A DNA stretch of 64,000 nucleotides from Shewanella maritima (lineage in GTDB: Bacteria > Pseudomonadota > Gammaproteobacteria > Enterobacterales > Shewanellaceae): assembly GCF_004295345.1 (NCBI RefSeq), contig NZ_CP036200.1, forward strand, positions 3,218,501 to 3,282,500, read 5' to 3'. Under the pieces are notes generated by a model. That model had not been told where the DNA came from and did no database searches. It saw only the letters and a list, made by a program, of their open reading frames with translations. Positions within the stretch are counted from its first letter, which is position 1. Every line of letters starts with the position of its first letter. Shown here piece after piece: positions 1 to 6,319 of this stretch. A program made the position numbers and the translations under genes.

Positions 1-1
1 C

Positions 2-322
2 GCTTTGTTTGTCGCTCAGGCTTTTGGTATTGATCTAACCTGGGTTGATTATGTCACCATTATTCTAACTGGGACTTTGGCATCTATCGGCACAGCAGGT
101 GTGCCTGGCGCAGGTCTAGTGATGCTAACTCTAGTATTAACCACTGTTGGTCTACCACTGGAGGGTGTGGCGATTATTGCTGGTATCGACCGCATTTTGG
201 ATATGGCGCGTACCACGGTTAATGTATGTGGTGACTTAACCGCAACCACCATTATTGCTCGCAGTGAAAATGAGCTGAACGTGCAACAATACCAAGCGGA
301 TACATCAAGCAAGGAAAGCTAA
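2..322 (+). CDS. Dicarboxylate/amino acid:cation symporter, C-terminal part
   Basis: The reading frame is already open at the left edge, so only about the last 106 residues are present. The segment has the last helices of the DAACS family of Na+/H+-coupled dicarboxylate or amino-acid symporters: [15 protein letters not shown] followed by the stretch [16 protein letters not shown], the conserved region around the substrate and sodium sites. The TTG at position 5 is not a credible start because the family is about 400-440 residues long. The hydrophilic tail ends in TSSKES. A strong hairpin follows 50 bases later. The substrate cannot be decided from this fragment. Confidence 0.88.
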   Translation, partial: ALFVAQAFGIDLTWVDYVTIILTGTLASIGTAGVPGAGLVMLTLVLTTVGLPLEGVAIIAGIDRILDMARTTVNVCGDLTATTIIARSENELNVQQYQADTSSKES

Positions 323-374
323 CGCTAGAAAGTTGCAGTTAAGCATAATAAGCTCTGATTTCTGCATTCAAAAC

Positions 375-412
375 AAAGGCCGTAATATCGATATTACGGC
401 CTTTATTATTTT
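375..412. terminator. Bidirectional hairpin terminator
   Basis: AAAGGCCGTAAT and its exact reverse complement flank an ATCGAT centre, and a T-rich tract follows on the plus strand. It lies between the convergent symporter and META-domain genes and could serve both. Confidence 0.8.
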
Positions 413-453
413 GCAGGAGTGTCTGTTTTTATCTAGTAAATTCTTAGTTAATG

Positions 454-879
454 TTACTGAGATTTATTTAGCTCAAATAACACCTGACCTTGTGCATCAA
501 GTAGGTACAGTTTGGTTTTAGCAAATTGATATTGGCTGACCTTAGGCAGTGAGTCCATGAACATCCGCTCTTGCTTCACTAGCCCATCAACACAAGCTTT
601 ACGGGTGCTGCCAAGACTTTGTAGAGTTAATTGCGTCTGTTGATACTCATACCTGCCGCTAAAACGATTACAGCTATTATTGCCTGACAGTTGGCCGTCT
701 TGTTCGAATGTGATTCTAGGCTTGCTGTAGGATGCAACTGGCTCACCTGCAATATCTGTTACAGACCATTGTCCAGACAAGGTTTCAAATAGCTGCTCGG
801 CATTAACTGCAGTAGGTTGGTTTGAGCACGCTGTTAAGGCGACAACAAGTCCACTGACAGCTAAAAATTGTTTTATCAT
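454..879 (-). CDS. META domain (HslJ-like) lipoprotein
   Basis: This is a 141-residue protein with a type II signal peptide; LTAC places the lipidated cysteine at residue 18. The rest is a single META domain, seen in the pattern LSGQWSVTDIAGEP, then DGQLSGNNSCNRFSG and later KACVDGLVKQERMF. In E. coli HslJ this fold is an envelope protein connected with novobiocin resistance; its biochemical role is not settled. The two conserved cysteines in NNSCN and KACVD could form a disulfide. The gene is monocistronic and convergent with the symporter. The family call is firm; a specific function is not. Confidence 0.82.
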   Translation of the reverse strand: MIKQFLAVSGLVVALTACSNQPTAVNAEQLFETLSGQWSVTDIAGEPVASYSKPRITFEQDGQLSGNNSCNRFSGRYEYQQTQLTLQSLGSTRKACVDGLVKQERMFMDSLPKVSQYQFAKTKLYLLDAQGQVLFELNKSQ

Positions 880-1024
880 AAGGGCAATCCATCAAAGTCA
901 CGCGTTAGCGGCTATTTTAGCGATTGCTGCACCAAAGTGTAACTAGGCATCACAAACTAGCAGCTTAATTTATGTTAATTTAGGTGGCTAACGGAGCGAT
1001 AGGCCATCTTCAGGGGTAGTTTTA

Positions 1025-1249
1025 GTGAAAGTGTTTAAGATTCTTCATGTCATAGGCATCGTTATGCTGCTTGTTGGCGCAGGTTTGCTGTTGCTAAGTG
1101 ACGTGTCTTTGCAAACTCAGGGAATGCTCATTACCGCTAGTTTAATTGGTGGTGGTTTATTATTAATGTCGCCTTTTCCGGTTGCGCTGTTTATTGAGTG
1201 GGCTCAAGCTCAGGATAAACAGGCGCAAGATAAACAAAAGCAGGATTAA
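1025..1249 (+). CDS. Small two-helix membrane protein, unknown
   Basis: This 74-residue protein starts at GTG. Two hydrophobic helices (about residues 6-25 and 35-58) are separated by a short polar loop, and a charged Q/K/D-rich tail contains a repeated AQDKQ unit. I do not recognise a named family. The start is supported by a purine-rich stretch upstream (CAGGGG) and by immediate entry into the first helix. Several genes in this corner are single small units, so context gives no function. Confidence 0.55.
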   Translation: MKVFKILHVIGIVMLLVGAGLLLLSDVSLQTQGMLITASLIGGGLLLMSPFPVALFIEWAQAQDKQAQDKQKQD

Positions 1250-1306
1250 GAGGCGCAAGACTCCTCAAATGACGAAGACCGCTAACAGCCCGCAAATACA
1301 ATTTAA

Positions 1307-1915
1307 ATGACTTATTCCAATATTCACTATCGTAATGCCAAGACTGCCGATATCGCGCAGCTATTAAAACTTGAGCAGCAACACCTTAATGATGAGCTGT
1401 CGCAAGCCGGCTCAATGGCTGCCAATATGATGCAGGGACAAGCGCTAACTAAAGTGCAGCTCACCAAGTTGATTGATGAGCATGTGATTGCGATAGCTGA
1501 GCTGCGCGGCGAGATCATAGGTTATGTGATTGCTGCGGATTGGTCGTTTTATACCGCCAATGAAAAACAAACTAAGCGCTCTCAATCATCCATCTATCAG
1601 TACATTAGTGCAAAGTTACCTGAACTTAGTCTAGATGGCAGAGCGCTAACGACTAACAATTCATGTCAGTATGGCCCTATTTGGGTTGCGCCGAGTGTTC
1701 GTGGAGCTGGTGTGTTTCAAAAGCTGGTGGAGTATTTATGCCTGCAGCTTACGGCAAACTATGATTATCTTGTGGCTTATATTGCTGAAGACAATGAGCG
1801 CTCATTTGCCGCGCATACCAACAAAGCCAATATGCAGGTGATTGACTTCATCAGTTACCAACAAAGCGACTATTATCTATTGGCACGAGCAACTAATACT
1901 GAGGGTGAGAAATGA
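1307..1915 (+). CDS. GNAT family N-acetyltransferase
   Basis: This 202-residue protein resembles acetyl-CoA-dependent GNAT enzymes. The N-terminus (YRNAKTADIAQLLKLEQQH) is the usual beta1-alpha1 start. IAELRGEIIGYVIA is the beta2-beta4 region, and IWVAPSVRGAGVFQKLVEYL matches motif A with an atypical R-G-A-G-V phosphate-binding loop in place of Q/R-x-x-G-x-G/A. DNERSFAAHTNKANMQVIDF is the C-terminal motif B. The substrate is unknown. The stop overlaps the next gene's start by four bases, so the two are probably translated together. Confidence 0.78.
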   Translation: MTYSNIHYRNAKTADIAQLLKLEQQHLNDELSQAGSMAANMMQGQALTKVQLTKLIDEHVIAIAELRGEIIGYVIAADWSFYTANEKQTKRSQSSIYQYISAKLPELSLDGRALTTNNSCQYGPIWVAPSVRGAGVFQKLVEYLCLQLTANYDYLVAYIAEDNERSFAAHTNKANMQVIDFISYQQSDYYLLARATNTEGEK

Positions 1916-2298
1916 ACCAATTTACCAAGCTGTTTGCCCCGTATTTAGACTTAACCCTATCAGCCTTTGATAATGCCAAGCTAGTGGCCTCCGTATTAAC
2001 CGAAGCAGGTGAAACGTTTCAGGTGATGGAAGCTGAGCTTGTTATGGGCAGTATCGGTAGCAGCGTCAATAACACCACTATAGGTGATGAGTCAGAAACT
2101 GAATCGAAACGATATTATCTGGTTCGTTGGCAGCAAACTCATATTGTTTGTGGTTTGATTAATGCTTATCAAGCAAGCCTGAGATTGATTGCCGATGATG
2201 AAGTTGTTCAGGCGAGTCAGTTAATTGAAGTACCGATTTTAAATATGCAGCAGTTGCAGTTTATGTGCATGGAAAGCGCGCATTTTGATCACTGCTAA
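1912..2298 (+). CDS. Hypothetical protein coupled to a GNAT enzyme
   Basis: This is a 128-residue soluble protein with no signal peptide and no motif I recognise. It is rich in beta-branched residues and ends in a cysteine. Its ATG overlaps the stop of the upstream GNAT gene (ATGA), which suggests the two products are made in fixed ratio and may act together. The plus-strand terminator for this pair lies inside the opposite-strand gene at 2366-2390. No function is proposed. Confidence 0.6.
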   Translation: MNQFTKLFAPYLDLTLSAFDNAKLVASVLTEAGETFQVMEAELVMGSIGSSVNNTTIGDESETESKRYYLVRWQQTHIVCGLINAYQASLRLIADDEVVQASQLIEVPILNMQQLQFMCMESAHFDHC

Positions 2299-2338
2299 TA
2301 AGCTGGCAGCACGTTAGAAGTTAAACGTGCTGGGGTTA

Positions 2339-2869
2339 TTACCCACAGCCTTTGAAGCTCATCAGGGTCAAGTTAGCTTGACCTTTTTTGTAGGTGAAAA
2401 ACTTCTGTTGTATCACACTCGGAGTCGCTTGTTCTGCCCCTTCTTTTGTATCTGTACTCTCTGCATTAAGCTGCTCAACATCTACACGCTCAAAGCCGTA
2501 ACGCTGATAAAAGTCATTTAGCTCAGGTGAGCAAAATAAAAAGCTAGGCTGCGCGGCCAGCTTCTCCTGCACCAAGGTTAGCAACTCGCCGGCGATACCT
2601 TGGTTGCGAAAGTCTTTGTGGGTGACTAAACCAGTTAATAGTAAATTGCCTTCATATGGTCGCAGGCGCACCGCAGCGACTATTCTTGGTTGCATGTCTG
2701 CTTGGTGTAGCAGCGAAAAAGCAATCAGTTCTGACAGCGCCGGTTTTGCATAGGCGAGTTGCTGACGATAAAAGTGCTTGAGCTGCGACCAAAGCATTTT
2801 TTGTGCTTGAGTTTGCAATTGGTTGTTATTTGCAAGTGTTAACCAGTTATGGGTTATTGAGTTTACCAA
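2339..2869 (-). CDS. GNAT family N-acetyltransferase
   Basis: This 176-residue protein carries a classic GNAT core: IVAAVRLRPYEGNLLLTGLVTH, then DFRNQGIAGELLTLVQEK with the R-N-Q-G-I-A pyrophosphate loop, and ELNDFYQRYGFERVD, the typical tyrosine/phenylalanine motif near the C-terminus. It is cytoplasmic. It is unrelated in detail to the neighbouring GNAT at 1307-1915. The last codons overlap a hairpin that serves the convergent operon. The substrate is unknown. Confidence 0.8.
   Translation of the reverse strand: MVNSITHNWLTLANNNQLQTQAQKMLWSQLKHFYRQQLAYAKPALSELIAFSLLHQADMQPRIVAAVRLRPYEGNLLLTGLVTHKDFRNQGIAGELLTLVQEKLAAQPSFLFCSPELNDFYQRYGFERVDVEQLNAESTDTKEGAEQATPSVIQQKFFTYKKGQANLTLMSFKGCG
2366..2390 (+). 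terminator. Terminator inside the 3' end of the opposing gene
   Basis: GGTCAAG and CTTGACC flank a TTAG loop and are followed by six T on the plus strand. It would end transcripts of 1307-2298 although it lies within the coding end of the minus-strand GNAT gene. Confidence 0.6.
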
Positions 2870-2969
2870 GAGTGTGATTTCGCCTGTCTCACTAAGTTAA
2901 AGTGTGATTGTTAGTGATTAATTTTAATGATATTTTCTTGATGGTACCTAGCATGAATAAGGATCATCT

Positions 2970-3803
2970 ATGCGTTTTCTGCCAGTTATTTTATCACTAA
3001 CTTTAACCCTTGTGATAAGTGGTTGTAGCGGTCTTGTCAGCGAACATGGCTCAAAGAAGCAAGTCTCTAGTTCACTCGTCAATTATCTGTATCCCGATGA
3101 GGCGAGTCGCCAGCAATTATCTCCGGAAATTCCAACCTTAAGTTTACCCATGCGCGTTGGAGTAGCCTTCGTACCTGCAAATATTTCTTCGGCGAGCGGT
3201 CAGCTTAATAGTGCTGAGCAGGTAAGACTGTTAGATAAAGCTAAGCAGGCATTTGTTGGTCTGGAGTATATTGAGCGCATTGAGATTATTCCGTCGGTTT
3301 ACTTGTCTAAAGGCAGTGGCTTTGAAGCGTTAGAGCAGGTTGGACGGCTATATGACATAGATGTGATTGCTTTAGTGTCATACGATCAGGTTAAGCAATC
3401 CTATGAGAATAATATTGCGCTGTTGTATTGGACAATTGTTGGCTTGTACACCATTCCTGGCAATGAAAACAGCACGCAAACCTTTGTTGATACTGCGGTA
3501 TTTGATATTAAAACCCGCAAGATGCTATTTCGCGCTCCGGGCATAAGCAAGCTTGAAGACAGTTCAACTGCCATTGGTAAAGATAGAACCTTAGACGAAA
3601 TAGCCATGCAGGGCTTTAACCTTGCCGTAGACGATATGGTGGTGAATCTAGAAGACGAGCTCAGTCGTTTTAAGACCCGTGTTAAACAAGAACAAGTCGC
3701 CAAGGTGGAGCGCCGAGAAGGCTACAGCGGTAGCGGCGGATTCGGGTTGGTGCTGTTTGGTTTGTTGGCGCTTGTGATGCGCAGGCGCGGTTCATTAACC
3801 TAA
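2970..3803 (+). CDS. Rhombotarget-type lipoprotein with GlyGly-CTERM tail
   Basis: This 277-residue exported protein has a lipobox at its N-terminus (VISGC, lipid cysteine at residue 19). At its extreme C-terminus it has a short glycine-serine stretch (SGSGG), a hydrophobic helix (FGLVLFGLLALVM) and an arginine cluster RRR. That tripartite tail is the GlyGly-CTERM signal recognised by rhombosortase, an intramembrane serine protease, and proteins with both ends are known as rhombotarget lipoproteins. The central domain (about residues 60-230) has no enzyme motif I recognise. No rhombosortase gene lies in this window. Carrying both a lipid anchor and a cleavable C-terminal anchor is unusual and should affect final localisation. 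Confidence 0.82.
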   Translation: MRFLPVILSLTLTLVISGCSGLVSEHGSKKQVSSSLVNYLYPDEASRQQLSPEIPTLSLPMRVGVAFVPANISSASGQLNSAEQVRLLDKAKQAFVGLEYIERIEIIPSVYLSKGSGFEALEQVGRLYDIDVIALVSYDQVKQSYENNIALLYWTIVGLYTIPGNENSTQTFVDTAVFDIKTRKMLFRAPGISKLEDSSTAIGKDRTLDEIAMQGFNLAVDDMVVNLEDELSRFKTRVKQEQVAKVERREGYSGSGGFGLVLFGLLALVMRRRGSLT

Positions 3804-3813
3804 AGGACTAACT

Positions 3814-4009
3814 AACCTGAACTCGGGGTAAGGAAGTGTCAATGGTCGTTCTGTCTTGAGTGATACCTAGCATTAAGTTTCTAGCGAGATAGTTTTGTTA
3901 AGTTCAAGGCGAAGCTACGCGTCAATAGCTAGCCTATTGCAAGTAGCTTCAACACAGAAATAGACAAAAATAGCCGTTAGAAACCGATTTATTATCCCGA
4001 GCTCAAGTT
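3814..4009 (+). repeat. Repeat family A, copy 1 (MITE-like)
   Basis: This is a ~196-bp non-coding element bounded by imperfect inverted ends (AACCTGAACTCGGGGTAA at the left, TTATCCCGAGCTCAAGTT at the right). A second copy in the opposite orientation is at 5691-5898; shared blocks include GATAGTTTTGTT, AGCTACGCGTCAAT and ACAAAAATAGCCGTTAGAAA. There is no transposase. The pair brackets metK. Confidence 0.75.
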
Positions 4010-4023
4010 AACAATCTCAGCAA

Positions 4024-4057
4024 CAAAAAAAAAACCGCCATGTAGGCGGTTTTTTTA
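4024..4057 (-). terminator. metK terminator
   Basis: AAACCGCC and GGCGGTTT form the stem around ATGTA, with an A-run on the left and a T-run on the right. It lies just past the metK stop on the minus strand and could work in both directions. Confidence 0.85.
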
Positions 4058-4074
4058 GTCCTAGGCAGTGGTCT

Positions 4075-5226
4075 TTATAGACCTGCGTCTGCTCGTAGGA
4101 TTTCAGCTTTGTCAGTTTTCTCCCAAGGGAACTGGCTACGACCAAAGTGACCATATGCTGCAGTTTCTTGGTAGATAGGACGTGCAAGATCTAGCATAGC
4201 TGTTAGACCATAAGGACGTAGCTCGAAGTGCTCACGTACTAACTTGATAAGCACGGCTTCTGATACCTTACCAGTACCGAAAGTTTCGATGCTGATAGAT
4301 GTTGGCTCAGCAACACCAATTGCGTAAGAAACTTGAATTTCACAGCGATCAGCAAGACCTGCAGCCACAATGTTCTTAGCAACATAACGTGCTGCATATG
4401 CTGCACTACGGTCAACTTTTGATGGGTCTTTACCAGAGAAAGCACCACCGCCGTGACGTGCCATACCGCCGTAGGTATCAACAATAATCTTGCGACCAGT
4501 TAGACCACAGTCACCTACAGGGCCACCGATAACGAAACGGCCAGTTGGGTTGATGAAGAACTTAGTGTCTTTGTTTAACCACTGAGATGGTAAAACTGGC
4601 TTGATGATGGTTTCCATCACGCCTTCGATTAAGTCGTCTTGCGAAATCTCTTCTTTGTGCTGAGTTGATAGTACAACTGCATCAATACCCACAATCTTGC
4701 CTTCATCATATGCGAAGGTAACCTGGCTTTTCGCGTCTGGGCGTAACCAAGGAAGTGTGCCGTCTTTACGCACTTCAGATTGACGCTTCACTAATTGGTG
4801 TGCGTAGGTAATAGGTGCAGGCATTAACACGTCAGTTTCGTTGCTTGCATAACCAAACATTAGACCTTGGTCACCCGCGCCTTGCTCGGCTGGATCGGCA
4901 CGGTCAACACCTTGATTGATGTCTGGAGACTGTTTACCAATCGCGTTTAAAATAGCGCATGAGTCAGCATCAAAGCCCATGTCTGAGTGGGTATAGCCAA
5001 TTTCGCGAACGGTTTTACGGGTAATTTCTTCGATATCAACCCAAGCAGAAGTGGTCACTTCGCCACCCACTAATACCATGCCTGTTTTGACATATGTTTC
5101 ACACGCAACGCGAGCTTTAGGATCTTGCTCGAGGATTGCGTCTAGTACCGCATCAGAGATCTGATCGGCGATTTTATCTGGATGACCTTCTGATACAGAC
5201 TCAGAGGTGAACAAGTGCTTTGCCAT
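4075..5226 (-). CDS. metK: S-adenosylmethionine synthetase
   Basis: MetK makes S-adenosylmethionine from methionine and ATP with release of phosphate and diphosphate. The 383 residues match the usual length (384 in E. coli). The signatures are visible: [13 protein letters not shown] near the N-terminus, [15 protein letters not shown] in the middle, and [19 protein letters not shown], the glycine-rich loop with catalytic lysine and aspartate. It is a cytoplasmic tetramer. Four tandem 8-bp met boxes upstream show control by MetJ. The gene stands alone, divergent from the xylose locus and bracketed by two inverted copies of repeat A. Confidence 0.98.
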   Translation of the reverse strand: MAKHLFTSESVSEGHPDKIADQISDAVLDAILEQDPKARVACETYVKTGMVLVGGEVTTSAWVDIEEITRKTVREIGYTHSDMGFDADSCAILNAIGKQSPDINQGVDRADPAEQGAGDQGLMFGYASNETDVLMPAPITYAHQLVKRQSEVRKDGTLPWLRPDAKSQVTFAYDEGKIVGIDAVVLSTQHKEEISQDDLIEGVMETIIKPVLPSQWLNKDTKFFINPTGRFVIGGPVGDCGLTGRKIIVDTYGGMARHGGGAFSGKDPSKVDRSAAYAARYVAKNIVAAGLADRCEIQVSYAIGVAEPTSISIETFGTGKVSEAVLIKLVREHFELRPYGLTAMLDLARPIYQETAAYGHFGRSQFPWEKTDKAEILRADAGL

Positions 5227-5254
5227 AGTCGGAAATTCTCGTTTTAAATCATTT

Positions 5255-5286
5255 GAACGTGTAGAGGTATCTACATCTAGACGTCT
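5255..5286 (-). promoter_or_regulatory. Four tandem MetJ boxes of metK
   Basis: Four contiguous 8-bp units (plus strand GAACGTGT, AGAGGTAT, CTACATCT, AGACGTCT) lie 28 bases upstream of the metK start. The last is the exact MetJ consensus AGACGTCT and the others match at most positions. On the minus strand a TAGAAT -10-like element sits directly upstream, so bound MetJ would cover the promoter start region. Confidence 0.82.
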
Positions 5287-5299
5287 ATTCTAGATTAAT

Positions 5300-5690
5300 T
5301 TAACAATGATGACACCCCCTCTATACGAATAAATCCTGAGAATTGTGCAATGGTGCATAAAAATTAAATTAAGCCAAAACAGCGTTTTAGTAGCAGGCTG
5401 AATAAGTCTTTGTTCTACAAGCGTTAGTGTTTTTGTTAACGGGACGTATCAATGTGAGTGTGCGAGAAAATAAACAATGTAAATTTTGTCTTTGTGGATA
5501 AATGGCTAATTTTGGTAATTATTAGTTTACAGCCTTGGACATTAGTTGGGGTTAGAGCGTTGGTTGGATTTAGAGCTCTAGGTGGTCTTCGAGTATTGGT
5601 TGGCTTTTAAGCGTTGCCAACTAATCCAGTGATTATGGTTTTGGATAGGCGTTACTGGGTGCTAATAAACCTTAACTCAGGATAGTAAAT
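5300..5690. other. Gene-free stretch between metK and repeat A2
   Basis: I see no credible ORF or RNA here. The left end holds the far upstream part of the metK promoter. The right end (5669-5700) has a second partial match to the end of repeat A (AACCTTAACTCAGGATA), suggesting a decayed or nested copy. Confidence 0.4.
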
Positions 5691-5898
5691 AACCTGAACC
5701 CTAGATAATAAATGGGTTTCTAACGGCTATTTTTGTCCGTCTCTTAGCAAAAGGGTGCGTTAAAGATACTTGCAACAGACTAGCGATTGACGCGTAGCTT
5801 TTCCTTGAACTAAACAAAACTATCTCGTTAGAAATATTAAGCTGGGTATAGCACCATTCTAGAGCGTTATTGACACTTCCTTATCCCGAACTCAGGTC
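5691..5898 (-). repeat. Repeat family A, copy 2 (inverted)
   Basis: This ~208-bp element is the reverse complement of the copy at 3814-4009. Its ends AACCTGAACCCTAGATAA and TTATCCCGAACTCAGGT match those of copy 1. Internal blocks are conserved in the same order but with several mismatches and indels, so the copies are not recent duplicates. Confidence 0.75.
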
Positions 5899-6206
5899 AA
5901 TGAATAAAAGCCTCATCGCTTCAGCCCTGTATTACAGTTCCTCTAACAGACCCTAGCTATTTAGCCAGTATTTTTTGGAGTAAAAGGTCTGCATTTCAAA
6001 GCAAGTGTTAGCTATTTTGTTAACGAGAACGCTTGCTAAACTGCCTTTTCTTTATTCAAACTTTCAATTTTCTACTAAATTTAAAAATTATTTATAACAG
6101 TGAGTTACCTCTTTCATTCGGCTTGATTTTCGTTTGTCACAATAAAATCATGTTTAAATAATGTTGCAAACTAAATTGTTGAGTGCTAACTTTTGTAACA
6201 GCTAAA

Positions 6207-6220
6207 TGTTACCGATAACA
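6207..6220. promoter_or_regulatory. LacI-type operator upstream of TonB receptor
   Basis: TGTTACCGATAACA is a near-perfect 14-bp palindrome 100 bases before the receptor start. It shares its form with three other sites in the locus (9381, 17434, 18896), so the regulator encoded at 17727 is the likely ligand. Confidence 0.72.
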
Positions 6221-6319
6221 ATTTGGTGTTATAAAGTGATTTTGATGTACGCTTTCAGATTATGTCGGTTGAGATAAAAAACATAAAAACTCAATAATGA
6301 CCTAGCCCTGTGGGGGGAT

